From Pleodorina starrii (taxonomy: Eukaryota > Chlorophyta > Chlorophyceae > Chlamydomonadales > Volvocaceae): DNA of 64,000 nucleotides. The notes beneath the pieces were generated by a model that was not told the DNA's origin, did not search any database, and saw only the letters and a program-made list of their open reading frames with translations. The DNA is taken from contig BRXU01000033.1 of the NCBI GenBank assembly GCA_030267565.1, positions 637,001-701,000 of the forward strand, in the 5' to 3' direction. This document shows, one piece after another, positions 46,686 through 58,395 of the stretch (positions are counted from its first letter, which is position 1; each line of letters opens with the position of its first letter). The position numbers and the translations under genes are program-made.

Positions 46686-49600
46686 ACACAGGGGCGGCAC
46701 GGATCTCCGGGCTGTCGGCGGGTTGCGTGCTGTGCGCTGTGGTGGCAGCTGGTCGCTCGGTGCTAATCCCGCGCGATACGACAATGCGTACGGCAGGTCA
46801 GTACGAGATCGCGCTCGTGTACGGCGACCCGGTGGAGTCTGCGGACAAGCTGCTGCTGGCGAAGGAGGCGCTGGTGGGGGTGGCAGCCAGGTGGGGTGGG
46901 GGGTGGGGGTGGGGGAGGTGAGGTCTGGGGTGCGGTGGGGGAGGGGTGTGTGCCCCCGCGCGTGTGTGGGTACCGAGTGGGTGGACTGCCTGGCGGTTGA
47001 GTGGGTTGGTTGACGGTTGGTTTACGGTTCAGTGCGTTGGTGCTTGGTGGGCGGTTGCTTTGTCTGGCTGGTGACTGAGCTGAGAGGGATGGGGACCTCG
47101 CTGGAGCTGGAGCTGGAGCTGGAGCTGGGTCATGAACTCATGACGTCTGCGCGGCGTGCACACTGGATGTGTGCGGTTATGTGTTTGGAACTTTGGATTT
47201 GTCAAAGGCAAAGCAACTGATCAATGTTCCGATGTCGGCGTCGATGTCCGTCGTTCGTCAGTTGGTTCTGTGTCGTGCTTTCGACAGCAGTTACCCCGCT
47301 AGTAGTAGTAGTATGTATAATAGTATAATTGTATTAGAATGAAAATCTTCGCCCTCATCCGCCCCCTCGTCCTCCTCCTCCTCCCGCTCCCCCTCAGTCG
47401 CGGTCTGGCGGTGTCCTTCCTGCCGAAGCCCTCCCCGGATGCCGCCGGCAACGGACTGCACGTGCACTTGAGCCTTTGGAGGGTGAGCCGGGGCGGGGCG
47501 GGGTGGGGAGGGGCAGGGCGGGGCGGGGCGGGGCTGCGCGGGGCTGGGCAGGGGCGAGGGGGGGCATCACCGAGTACTGCGAGCACGTTATCGAACCATG
47601 TCCCGCACAATGCCGTACTCCGCCGTACCCGCAGTCCGATACCGTACTCGACGATGCAACGACATCCCCACGACCCCCACGACCCCCACGACCCCACCCC
47701 AACCCGGGAACGCATCCCGCAGGACGGCCAGTGCGTCATGCACGACCCACACGGCGGCGCCTTCCGGGGCACAGCCGGCAACCACCCGCAACTCGAGGCA
47801 GCCGCCGCCGCCGTCGTCGCCGCCGCCGCCGCGGCCGAACCCGACCCGCCCCTCGCCACCCAGTCCAACCCCGGCGGAGTGCGCCTCCCCAGCCTCCGCC
47901 GCACCACCAACACCACCCCCCCCAATAGCGACAACAACAATAACCCTAAGACCAAGAAGCCGGAGCATCACCCCAGCAAGCCGGCCACCCCCTCCCTGGA
48001 GATGCTGTCCTTCCTGGCGGGCGTGTTGTCGTACATGGAGGTACTGCTTCCCTTCACGGCCCCCTCCCCCAACAGCTATGCCCGGCTGCGCCCGGGTGCG
48101 TGGGCGGGTGCGCACGCGGCTTGGGGCTACAACAACCGGGAGGTGCCGCTGCGGCTGACCGCCCCCGGCCCCACCCGCCTGGACCGCATGCACCTGGAGT
48201 ACAAGGCAATGGACGGAACCGCCAATCCACACCTGGCCCTCGCCGCAATACTGGTGGCAGGAATGCTGGGTGAGGAGGGAAGGGGAGGAGCTGGGAGGGA
48301 AGGGGAGCTGGGAGGGGGAAAAAATGATACCGCAGCGGAGACGGAGACGGGAGGGGAGGGCAGGGGAGGAAGGGAGGAGCTGGGAGTTGTACCCCCCTGC
48401 AGCCCTGCTGCGTGCCTCTGCCTCCCTCACCCTCGGTCTCTCGATGTTCCGGTGGGGAAGACCGGGGAGCGGGGACTTCCTCCCACCGGCTCCCTCGCTC
48501 CGTCCCCCACCGGCCGCCCTTTCCCGCCCCTAAAAACCCTAAAAGCCCTATAACCCTATATAAACAACCCTAAACCCTGAAAAACCCTTGTCTGCCTGCC
48601 TGCCTGCCTGGCTGCCTGCCTGTCTCCCCAGGTCTGTTTGCGCAGCTCCTCCCCCCCGAGCCCTGCCAGGTCCCCCCCGCCGATCTGGACCGGGAGGCGG
48701 CGACCCGCCTGGGGGTGCGCTGCCTGCCCACCAGCCTGAGGGCAGCTCTGGATGCGCTGCAGGTGGGGGGAAGGGAGGCGAGAGGGGGGTGTGGGAGGGG
48801 TGGGAGGGTGGGAGTGGTGAGAGGAAACCACGGGATGAGGGCGCCATGTGAGGGGTTCACAGGGGGCGCCTCTCCTCTCCTCTCCTCTCCAGGGAGGGAG
48901 GGAGGCGGGGCTCCATCCGTCCGCCCCAATCGACGCGTGGCGCGGGCCGGCACAACGCCATTGCGAGCTGCACTCGAGTGAGTTACCGCAAGCCGGATGA
49001 CGGTTGGGCCGAACGAGGGAGGTACCTCTCCCCTCCCGGAGAGGAGAGGTGAGGAGGGGAGAGGGAGCTAGGCCCTGCCGGATGTGCTCCTTTGCTGCCC
49101 GGTGGGAGGTGGAGGGGGCTGTGCCTCCCGACGGATCGCCCCAAGGCCGCCCGAACCTTCAGTCCCACACCGCGCCCCCCACCACCCCACCCCCCTTTGC
49201 AGAACACTCTGGCGGGCGAGACGTTCCGGGGGGCCATGGCGGAAGGTGCGCACCCACCCGGGCTGGGCTGCTACCCTGCCGCGCAGGGGTGCGGTGTGAT
49301 GCCGCTGCTGCCGCTGCTGTCACCTGTGTGCATGCAGCCTTGGGGTGTCATGCGGGCGGGGCCGCGTGGGGGCAACAACCGCTGTCCGCGTTGTCGGCTT
49401 AGCGACCTGGAGGCACGTGACTGTGCCCTGCGGTCCGCTGGGCACCGGACCGCCTAGGTCATGCGCCTGCGCAACCCTAAACTGCTCGGCCAACCCCCCC
49501 CAGCCTCCCCTTTCACCCGATCGACTGAACTATCCTGTCCGGCGCGACGTCCCCGTCGCCCTGCCCCTCCCCTCGCCCTGCCCCTGCCCGCTGCAGCCAT

Positions 49601-49700
49601 CAGCCAGCGGCTGCTGACGGCCTTCCTGGCTGTGCGGGAGGCGGAGGCGAGGCAGGCGCCGGAGGATGCGCCGCGGGACATGCTGCTGCGGTACTCGTGA
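41287..49700 (+). CDS. Glutamine-synthetase-family enzyme (GlnA/FluG-like type, not plant GS1/GS2)
   Basis: The eleven exons are 41287-41528, 41853-42073, 42188-42270, 43469-43607, 43929-44003, 46797-46890, 47398-47482, 47723-48269, 48632-48762, 49203-49245 and 49597-49700 (587 aa). Family marks are VRLLWCDTAGIRR, GEARMKPVETTRVALPWCPG, the metal site GFEVEF, QYEIAL, the nucleotide site KPSPDAAGNGLHVHLSLW, NSYARLRPGAWAGAHAAWGY, NNREVPLRLTAPG and EYKAMDGTANPHLALAAI. This is the bacterial-like GS family, which includes glutamine, gamma-glutamylmethylamide and gamma-glutamyl-polyamine synthetases. These enzymes couple ATP to ligate an amine onto glutamate. The true amine substrate is not evident. 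Exon 8 contains an insertion of about 60 residues of poly-Ala, Asn and Lys between two conserved blocks. No clear transit peptide is seen. Introns 3 and 5 hold large repeats. Confidence 0.9.
42284..43084 (+). repeat. CCCTT pentanucleotide satellite, about 800 bp
   Basis: About 160 copies of CCCTT occupy most of intron 3 of the glutamine-synthetase-like gene. Only three short interruptions are visible (near 42606-42631, 42901-42917 and 42981-42990). One strand is pure pyrimidine over long stretches. Long open frames on both strands here are products of the repeat. Confidence 0.97.
43741..43800 (+). repeat. CCCT microsatellite in intron 4 of the GS-like gene
   Basis: This run of CCCT with CCCTAT variants lies in the intron between exons 4 and 5. 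Confidence 0.8.
44188..44530 (+). repeat. 343-bp direct repeat, copy 1
   Basis: It matches 45911-46253 with a constant offset of 1723 bases, no indels and 11 mismatches that I counted (about 97% identity). Confidence 0.92.
44288..45826 (+). pseudogene. C-terminal fragment of a LINE polyprotein with zf-RVT-like zinc motif
   Basis: The frame is open for about 510 codons but begins at TTG with no ATG for about the first 120 codons, consistent with a truncated protein. The segment FPLWGNPLLPNG, a helical region, and C-K-C with a later H-H-L-W-E-C-P (CKCGAYGG ... AHHLWECPVAQAV) resemble the post-RT region and zinc-binding end of plant and algal LINE ORF2 proteins. No polymerase or endonuclease domain is present. 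It lies inside an intron of a host gene. Confidence 0.7.
45911..46253 (+). repeat. 343-bp direct repeat, copy 2
   Basis: This is the second copy of 44188-44530. It re-encodes the same first roughly 80 codons of the LINE frame and then runs into unrelated sequence after GGGGCAGGTTC. Confidence 0.92.
46630..46690 (+). repeat. AC dinucleotide run at the LINE 3' end
   Basis: An AC run with a few interruptions directly follows the TGTAA at 46625-46629. It may be the terminal simple repeat of the LINE. Confidence 0.85.
48527..48588 (-). repeat. Degenerate telomere-like tract (CCCTAAAA on plus strand)
   Basis: About seven CCCTAAAA-related units (CCCCTAAAAA, CCCTAAAAG, CCCTATAA, CCCTATATAAACAA, CCCTAAA, CCCTGAAAAA) lie in the intron between exons 8 and 9 of the glutamine-synthetase-like gene. 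On the minus strand they read as TTTTAGGG variants. A TGCC run follows to about 48620. Confidence 0.7.
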
Positions 49701-50699
49701 TGAGGCTGCGGGTGCGGGTGCGGTGTGGGGACTGGGGAGGCGGAGGGGAGGGAGGCGGAGGGGAGAGGGTTGTGACGGTGGGTACGGCATGCGCCTTCAG
49801 CGAGGCTGGCATGGCCGCGCCTTGCTCGGTAGCCGATGTGCACTGTCTGAGGGGGGGATATCCACGTATAGGGGGGGGGTGTCGACGATTATTGGCGTGT
49901 TGGGGGTTGTTTGTGCCGGTTTGCTGGAGAGGGTTTCCCCCTCCCCGCTGGACGGGATAAGCGTACACTGGGGACGCATTGCTGAGGGGGAGGGGTCGGA
50001 CGTGTGCTGCGGGACTGCATAACCTGTATAAACTGCCTGCTCTCCGCTGCAATGTTTGAGAGCGCCGACGCGCCCTGTCGTTGGATTTGTTACAGTGGAT
50101 GGGCTCCTGTAGGGCCATGGGAAGGGTCTAGGGCTAGCGGTAGGGCCGACTGGCGCGAGGCGGCGGCGGCCGCTCTCCCAGACCTCCCACCGGTGCTTGC
50201 AAACTGCTATGCAGGTGCGGTTTGACACATTCGCCATGCTTCCGCTTGCGCAAATTTGATTTTTTTGCACTTTTGTACCGTATACTGTTTCGGCTTCGCA
50301 AAAGCAAAAGCAAAGACGCTCGCGTTGCGGGTGGCCCCCGGAAGGTTTCTTGAGCAGTTTTTACCTGTTTTTAGCGCGCGGTCTTGCGTGTCCGGGCCGC
50401 GCTCACGTGTGAGGCTCTGTCAATGGTCGAAATAAGCGATTGAGGAGGTGTCACAAGATGATGCAATCGTCTGGAGTTTGTGTTGCCTGCCTGCTGTCCT
50501 TTGGCCCATGGTTCGACGCCGGCCGGATCGTGGATTTTGACGATGTTGCACCCAATTCGGGCAGGATGAGCTGTACTGTTGCTGACATACGGTCGTTGAG
50601 GAGAATCATCGGGGACTCAGGTATATACTCCGCATACCGGTACACCAACTGTTAACGTTTCAAAGCGCCAACGCAGCACGTCGCGTTGGGCGTTCGCTA
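49701..50699. other. Intergenic region between the GS-like and hydrolase genes
   Basis: No supported gene. The right part should contain the promoter of the hydrolase gene at 50700. A short G-rich motif with ATCCACGTATAGG (49858) also occurs at 30448 in the rhomboid-like gene. Confidence 0.4.
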
Positions 50700-52073
50700 A
50701 TGGCTGGGCCAGACCAGGAACAATTGTTGAATAGTTTTCCTCCATCAAGACGCCTTCAGATATTGCCACGGCTCGATGCCACGTCTTTGGTGAGTTTCCA
50801 AATAGGAACTTTGCTGACGCAAATTTAGCTCACAGTCCGTGACGCAGCCAGCGCGCGTGTTGACAGACATGCGCGTGCTCTCTACTTCTGAAGCCATAAC
50901 GGACAGTATTCACGGTGCGGCGAGGTCAGGTCTATGATAGCCGTTGTCGTCCCGCGTCCCGGCGATTCGTGTTCGGTCGCAAGCGGCGTTCCCGCAAGCG
51001 GACCCCTAGCGGACAGCCCGCGGCGAATATTGTTCCCAATTTGCTTTCAGTTCAGACGAAACAACGGGCCTGGAAATCTTTGGTCTTGCCGATGCAGCTG
51101 CCCGGATAGAAATGCGCGTCATCTCTTTGCTCGGTAGCAAGGTCAAAGCGCTACAGAAGTGAACTTGTTTGCATATTTGCGGTGCCCATATGCGAAATTG
51201 GTGGGGTCACACTATGAAGAAGTCCGAATCCGCTGGATTCGCACCGCGATGAGATGAAGCGACGCGACCCCTAAACCTCCGGCAAGCGGGGGCTGCGACC
51301 GCGACCTGACCTGCCCCCGTCCGTCAGAGAAACAGATTATCATACTCCAAAACTCCATTTCCTAGTATCAATTGGATTCCCGCTCCCGCTCCCTCAGATA
51401 TCCCTCCTGCTGGTGCTCGCCGCCACCGCGGCGCTCCCCCCTCGTGCCCGCCTCGCGCTGCTGGGCTCCGAGCTGCTCTTCGCCGCCTCCAGCGCCGTCC
51501 GCTTCCGCCGCCACAACGCGCCCACGCTGCTGCCCACGTCAGCCAGCGCGGGCCCCAGCGCCGGCGCCGCCGGCAGGCGTCAGCCAGCCCGGCCGTCGCG
51601 CCGCCGGCACCCCCACACCCACCCTCACTCTCACCCTCACCCTCACCCCCTCGAGGATCCCACCACTCCGCAACAAGCGCAACAACACCTGCACCTGCAG
51701 CAGCAACAGCAGCAGGCAGCGTGCAGCTTCAATCAGCGGCCGTCACCGCCGCCGCCGCCGCCGCCACGGCGTTTCGCGCTGCTGGCGCCGCGCCGCTGGC
51801 GGTGGCGGTGGCGCTCCAGCCCGGCAGCACCAGCGGCAGCGCCCCCATGTGACTGCAGCCGGTGCACCGACCCGCGGGTCGCCGCTGCGGTCCCCGCCGG
51901 CCGGGGCCACCCCTCCGACGGCGTGGCTGCTGGCCATGCGCCTCCTGCACCAGTCTGGACGTCGCAGCAGCAGCAGCAGCAGCACCGTCACCAGGCGCAC
52001 CTTTCCCGCCCCCCAGCTGGCTGTGCAAAGGCCGAAGACGAGCCCGCGCTGTGTATCTCACCGGTGGAGCGCC

Positions 52074-52106
<33 letters not shown>

Positions 52107-55100
52107 CTGGGCCGCCGCGGTTCCTGCGACGGGCCTTGTACTCCACTTCGGGCGGCGAGCCCGCGCCCGCTGCCGCCCCGCGAGCGGTGCAAGGGGGTGG
52201 GCCCCTGGACCTGCCCGGGGCCGCCAGCCCGCCGCCGCCGCCGCCCTCCGGTCCCTGCTGGTCGAACCTGGACGCCGACGCGGCAGCTCGTGCGGAGCTG
52301 CTTCTGTCCAAGCTGCTGGACCCACAGGAGGGCCACCTGCAGTTGCTGTCCGGCGGCCAGCTGCTGAGCCAGTGGTTCAACGGACTGGCGGGCCCCCACC
52401 AGCTGCACCTCAGCCACGTCACACAGCTGCTGGCGTACCTGCTGCTGCCGTACAACCAACACAACTACCATAACCACCATAATCGCCACAACCGCAGCAA
52501 CCACCAAGTCCTGCAGGCGCCGTCACAGCCGCCAACACCGGCGTTGCCGGCGCCGGTGCGCAGCCCCGCGGCGGCGTCCAGACGCGCGCGGCTCGGTGCA
52601 AGGTGGGGCCTGCTGGCGTGGGCGCCGTACCGTTCGTGCAGCGCCCCGGCGTCGCACGGACCGGCAGGGCACGTGCCAGCCGGCGCTCTCGGCGGCAGCA
52701 GCGGCAGCAGCGACAGCTGCAGCGGCTGCGGCGACACAATCGCTTCTGGGCCGCTGCACCCAGGCGGTGAAGTCCCCACTGCGCCGGCCCGTCAGGAGCC
52801 AGTGGCGCAGCGCGACGCGGCCGCCGCAGCCTGGTCGCCGGAGGCACCTCCTGCAGCTGCAGCAGCCGCGGCAGCGGCGGCGGCGCCACCAGCAGCCTCC
52901 TTCCCTTCCTCGGCCGCGGTCACTGACCCCGCCTATCCGGACATTCAGGCCCTGGCGCTGCGGCTGATGGAAGCTCTGGACCTGCCGCTGGTTGAAGTGG
53001 CGGAGGCCGGTGGGGCCGGCGATGGGCCCCAGGGGGATGCCGCAGCGGGTGGCTGCTTCTGGGGCCCTCCGGGGGGTGGTGGTGGTGGCGGCTCCGCACT
53101 GGCGCGAAGGGGGGCTGGTTGGCCCGGAGGGTTGCTGGGGCGGCTGGGGACACGCCGCGGCGCCTCAGCGAACGCCGCCACCCCGGCCACCTCCCTCAGC
53201 GCCACTGACCCCGCCGGCGTGGCAACACCAACGCCGGTGCCCTTCGCCCCCTTCGCCCGACTCCGGCTGGGGCGCCGCATCGGCATGGGGCTCGGGAGGG
53301 GCAGCGACGCCGGCGGACAGGGCCCGGATCGCGGAAGCGGCGGCGGCGGCGGCGTGCGTCTGCTGGCTGCGTCTGCCGACCCGCTGGTTAGCAGCTATCG
53401 GCCGCTGTCGTTCTATTTGGTGACGGAGGCGGTGGCGGGTTTCACCCACCTGACCTTGGTGGGCCTTATGGGCTTCCGGCTGGCGGGCATCACCCCGGGC
53501 GGCACCGCCGCGGTGTACGAATGGCGGCCGCGAGCACCACCGGGGGCCGCATCAGCGACGGAAACAACACCTGATTCTGCAGCAGCGGCGGCGGCAGGGA
53601 TGGAGGCGGCAGCGATGGAGGCAGCACCAATGGAGGCGGCAGCGATGGAGGCAGCAGCTGCGCTTCCGCTCGGTGCCGGTGCTGCGGCGCCGGACGGCTG
53701 TGTGCAACATCGGGGAGAGGCGGCACATGCCGTGTTCCGAGGCGGTGGCGCTGGGGGTAAAGGCGGCGAGGCGGCCCCTGTGACCCGAGGGTCGGTGAGC
53801 TGCCTGGGACCGGAGGTGCACCTCGGCGGCACGACGGGTAGCGGCACGGCGGAACCTTGGGCAGTGGGCAGGGTCGGGGTCAGCCGCGGCGGTGGGGAGG
53901 ACGGCGGCGACGACGGCAGCACCAGCATCGCCGTCGGCGGCAGCGGTATCGACGGAGGCGCAGGCTGCGGCGACGACGTCCCGCTGGTGTTCCTGCACGG
54001 CATCGGACTGGGCCTTACGCCGTACTTGCGGCTGCTGGGTCGGCTGGTGGCGGCGTCGGGCGGTCGGCGGCCCGTGTATGCCGTACAGTACAAGCACGTG
54101 TCGATGCGGCTGACGACCACCATCCCCGCGCCTCACGAGGTGGCGACCGATGTGGCGGACTTCCTGGCCGCACGGGTGAGGGGCTGGCGGAGGGATGGAG
54201 TGCGCTGGGGTGGCGGACCGGGGAGAGCGGGGCCGGGACCGGGGCAGTCGGGACGCGAATGCCGGAGTGGTGGTGGTGGTGGTTGTCACGAAGGTCTCGT
54301 AACAGTTGAGGGCAAAGAAACGGGAAGAACCATGCCCCCATTCAAACCTCTGCTGCTTTCGTTTCCCGCTGCCGTCGTGCCCCACACCGCAGGGCGTGAC
54401 GCGCATGTCGCTGCTGGCCCACTCGTACGGCACCCTGGTCGCCTCCGCGCTCACCAAGCTAGCCGCCGCCTCCTCCGCCGCCCCCGCCATCAGCCGCCTC
54501 ACACTGGTGGACCCCGTTTGGTGAGCAGAGGCGGAGAGGAGGCGGGAGGCAGGGGGGCAGCAGCCACATTTCTGTAAAGCGTTTGGGTCACTACTCACTA
54601 GTCAGGCACGCGGCGCTCAAAAGCCTTGCGCTCAAACGGTCACCGGGGCGTGCGGATGTGCTCGCCTCGCAGCTCACACCGCGCCATTTCCAACCATCAA
54701 GTGTCCACGGCCCCGCCGGTCTCACTGACACCGCATGCGACAAACGTTCAAGCCCCCTAGATTTACCTAGATGTGTACCTCTCGCATCACTTTTCCTTCC
54801 CCTTCCACCCTTCCCTGTCCCTGCCCGCCCCCCAGCTTCGCCATGTTCCTGCCCCACCTGGTCCGCAACGCCATCTACCAGCAGCCGCTGACACACGAGC
54901 AGGGGGAGCAGGGGGAGCAGCAGCGGGAACATCAGCAGCGCGGACATCCATTCAGCCGCCGTCCCGAGCCGGGGGGCTGCGACTCGACAGAGCCTTCACA
55001 GCAGCCACCACCCCAGCAACAGCAGCAGCAGCAACAAGGGGCGCCACTGCCTGCGGAAGAAGGACAGGATCAGCCGCTCAGCCCCGGCCGGGGGAGCGTG

Positions 55101-57347
55101 GGGGGGCGGCTTGCCAGCACCCGACGGCCCGAGCCCCTCGAGCCCGAGCCCGCGTCACCCGAGACCCTGGAAGGATGGAGGGATGGAGCCCGGGTCCCCG
55201 AGCCCGGGGCGGAGGGTGTGGTGGTGGAGGAGCAGGTGGAGGCGGGGGTGGAGGTGGAGGTGGAAGTCAGCCATGTCGCCGCGCCGGACTGGGCTGCAGT
55301 CCCTGCCGGGGCCGGGGCCGGGGCTCGCCGCGGCGCCGTCCGGCAGGGGCCCGTGGCGGCGGTGCGCCGTCGGCTGGCCAGGAGCTTACTGCGAGGTGAG
55401 GCGGCGCCGGACCTTTGGCCTGAAGGCCTGGAGGCCTGACGACCTGAAGGCCTGAAGGCCCAGGAGAGGGGAGGAGGCACCGAGTTGCGTTGTCGGGAGG
55501 ATCTGCTGTGCCTGTCTGGAGGTTCGCTGCCGTCGCTTTGCCAGGTTGGTCTATGGGTCGCTGTCTTGGGTCGGGTTCTCAACCTCCTCAGGGTTGGGTC
55601 TACCTCTGGCGGGATGAAAGGGCCTACGCCCTTACCGCCCTTCTGGCCTTCTGGCCTGTCCCCGTTTATCTTCCGTCCTCCCTTTACGACTCCCTTTTCC
55701 AGGCCTGGTTGTTGCCGAGTTCCACTGCTCTGTGGCCCTCCGTCGGCGTCTGGACTGGGCCCGAGTCAACCTGTGGCCCTCGGAGCTGCCCCCGCAGTGC
55801 GCCGTGGTGCTGTCGGGGCGGGACAACCTGGTGCCCGTGAGGGAGGTGGCGGCCATACTGGTGAGAGGGAGGGAGGCAGGGAGGGAGGCAGGGAGGGAGG
55901 CAGGGAGGCAGGGAGGGAGGCAGGGAGGCAGGGAGGGAGGCAGGGAGGGGCATCATAGCGCGCTGGGACAGGGGCCAGGGGGGAGGCAGGGAAGGGTAGA
56001 GGCGAGGGGTGTGTGGACGAAGGTGCAGGGACGGGGGAAGGGCGGAGGGGATAGGTGGGGCCCTTGCGAGCGAGAATGGTGCCAGGTTGGGTTCGTGGTT
56101 AGCCGGTCATCCCACACCTGCCCGGTGCCCGCCAGGCGCTGCAAGCCTCTTCGCTACGGCCCCAGAGTCTCTGCTCTCTGGCTGTGGAGCCTGACAGCCT
56201 GCCTGGTGCTCCTCCGCATCCCCCGCCCCCCCGCCTCCAGGCCCGCCGCGCCGCGCTGCTGGGCCCCTCCGGCCCCCAGCCCTCCGTTCTGCTCCGCGAG
56301 GACCTGGGCCACGGGGGCTTCCTGGCGGATGACGACTGCCAGGCGGACGTGATGGCGGCGGCACTGGGCTGCACCAGGCGCACAGCCAAGGAGGCCATTA
56401 ACGCGACCGCGACCGAGACGACGTCACCACAGGCTGCTGCCGCCGCCGCCGCCACCGCTGCCGGGCTTGGTGGCCGTGGCATTGGCCTCATTGGCTTCCT
56501 TCCGGTGCGTCGCGGTTCATCCGGGGGCGGTACCGGCGGCGTCAGCAGTGGCACCAGTGCCGGCGTCGGCGGCGGCGGTGAGGTGTCCCCTGGAGGCCCG
56601 GCGTGCCGCTGGCTGGCGCTCCGGCGGATGCCGCCACCGCCGCCATGCGGCCCCGCGCCGTTGCCGCCGCGGCCGCACGCGACGCCGTCCCCAGCGGCGC
56701 CCGACGCGCCGCCGGCCAATCCGCGGGCTGCTGGGCTGCTAGGTCGCTTTGGAAACTGCAGCAGCGGACGAGAGGCGCGGAGGGCAGCGGCTCCGGCAGC
56801 GGGGCGTGACAATGCGCAAGCCTTGAAGCCCGACTCCGAACCCGCTCCAGGACTCGAGCCCGCTCCCGATCCTGAACTCCAACCGGGGCCGGAGCCCGAG
56901 TCCGCCGAGGAGGCCGAGGAGGCGCAGCGCCAGGCGGCTGGTGTGAGGGGTGCTGGACGACTCGCACGTAGGCAGCTGTCGGATGGGGGGCCGGGGCCTG
57001 AGCGTTCGCAAGTTGCGGAGCGGCGGCGGCCGGCCCATGACACGCCCGGCGGCGGCGGCGGCGGAGTGCCCTTTCCCTTCCCCGGGTGCCTCCAGAGCCG
57101 GAGATCCCGAGGTGCCGCCGGCCGCTGGGACGGTGGCGGAGGCAGCGGCGGCGGCAGCGGCGGCGACGGCAGCGATGGGTCTTCGCGCCCAAGCCCTGTG
57201 CGGCCGCTGCGGCCGTCGGCGCCCGTGGGTCCGTGGGAGGCAGCGGTGCCGCTGCTCCGGGGCCTGTGGCGGCCCCGCGCGGGGCCGGGAGCGGGGCCGG
57301 GTGCAGGCTCGAAGGCGTCGGGCGGCGGTGGCCGGAGGCAGCTCTAA
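50700..57347 (+). CDS. Very large alpha/beta hydrolase with low-complexity insertions
   Basis: The model has six exons: 50700-50789, 51398-54175, 54393-54520, 54836-55395, 55703-55860 and 56241-57347 (about 1606 aa). A hydrophobic N-terminal segment (ISLLLVLAATAALPPRARL) may anchor the protein. The fold is marked by VPLVFLHGIGLGLTPYLRLL (oxyanion HG), RPVYAVQYKHVSMRL, the nucleophile elbow AHSYGT (Ser967), the acid in VVLSGRDNLVPV (Asp1226) and the base in LLREDLGHGGFL (His1262), so the Ser-Asp-His triad is complete. Substrate is unknown; a lipid or ester is possible. About 500 residues of Ala/Gly/Pro/Gln filler separate the anchor from the first strand, and a 345-residue tail of similar composition follows the His. 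Exon 1 was chosen from a phase-0 GTGAGT donor. The tail may contain unrecognised introns. Confidence 0.82.
55862..55951 (+). repeat. GGGAGGCA tandem repeat in hydrolase intron 5
   Basis: About ten units of GGGAGGCA with GGCAGGGA variants start two bases inside the exon 5 donor. Confidence 0.9.
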
Positions 57348-57688
57348 AGGACTCTTACTTCTGCACACCACATTCCGAACTTCCCTACTTCTGACCGCCA
57401 GAGGGGTTCATAAGGGATACACCAGCTGTATTGAGATATTATCCTGGAGTTGGGGTTTTCCACCCAAGGCAATATTTTCCTTGTTGGAGCTACGACAACA
57501 CGAGGGTCATAAACTTGGGAGGTACGACGTGCGGGTGTCCGGTGAGGTCGGGTGCAGGTCGTGTGTCCGCAGGTGTTCGCGACCAGGGTTTGGCTGCTGC
57601 GGGCTGCACGGGTCCAGGCGGGCGGGCGGAGACTTGCAGGAGGAACCTCCAGTCCTCTGCAAAGTCATTGACGTCTTCAATATCGTTA

Positions 57689-57693
57689 TGTAA
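57689..57693 (+). promoter_or_regulatory. Candidate TGTAA polyadenylation signal (hydrolase)
   Basis: TGTAA lies 342 bases after the predicted hydrolase stop at 57347. Confidence 0.55.
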
Positions 57694-57831
57694 CATACGT
57701 CCCACCATCTGAAGTCTGTGTGGTGCCAGCTCTTAGAAGACATGACCACGCGATTCTCTGAGATTGTGGGTGTGGCGCAGGGCTACATAAGACAAACACG
57801 GAAAAGCCTTCCATGTTCTTAAACAAAAACT

Positions 57832-58395
57832 AGGTCCGTACACACTATGTTTTGAGGCGGTAACGCCAAAGCGCCCATGTCATATCACTCTAGCACGATG
57901 TTAAACCCTTAGGACGAAGCCTGCGAGCGTCGTTGCCCATAATAGAACCCGACGCGCCGAGGTCGGCCTCATCGCGCGAGAGCTCGTTCTCAAAGTACGC
58001 CAAGCCCTCGATGGCGGTCTCATCGCGCTCATTGTTTGCATATTGATTATTAAGTTGTGCAGCATCGGCGAGCGGCTGCGACCGCGGCCGGCCCTGCGCG
58101 GCGTCGGCATGGCTCTCGGAAGCTCGGCCTGACCGACCACTGTGTCTTGTCGAGAAGCAGCAGCGCCTTGTCAAGATGCATGTTGACTCTATGCAGAACT
58201 AGCCGGCAGCGAAACTCATTCGGGAGTGCCGACCGAGGTGAGGGACCGGTGCGCTTGTAGGTCGTACTATTTTGGAAAATAGTACGGCGCGCATTCTCCA
58301 GCGCTGTTCCCGCGCACTTAACATAAAAGGTATTCACATAACTGCCTGGACTTGTATCGGTTCGTTATATGTGCCCCAGCAGCTTTGGTCACTTA
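57832..58395 (+). repeat. Left arm of the inverted repeat
   Basis: It is reverse-complementary to 59290-59872 with scattered substitutions and small indels. The minus strand is open for conserved-looking peptides such as MHLDKALLLLDKTQWSV and ANNERDETAIEGLAYFENEL, in two different frames. It contains a perfect hairpin at 58264-58285. Confidence 0.88.
58264..58285. repeat. Perfect short hairpin in the left arm
   Basis: Ten-base arms GTACTATTTT and AAAATAGTAC are separated by GG. The same hairpin recurs in the right arm near 59400-59421 with loop CC. Confidence 0.92.

Larger units (their letters stand above)
44188..46690 (+). mobile_element. 5'-truncated, internally duplicated non-LTR (LINE) retrotransposon remnant
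   Basis: The element fills most of intron 5 of the glutamine-synthetase-like gene, in the same orientation. It holds an open frame (44288-45826) whose C-terminal part is typical of the end of a LINE polyprotein. A 343-bp segment at its left end is repeated at 45911-46253. A 3' section follows, ending in TGTAA (46625-46629) and an AC run to 46690, which fits a non-LTR element finishing on a simple repeat. No reverse-transcriptase core is present, as expected of 5' truncation. Exact ends and target-site duplication were not determined. Confidence 0.72.
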
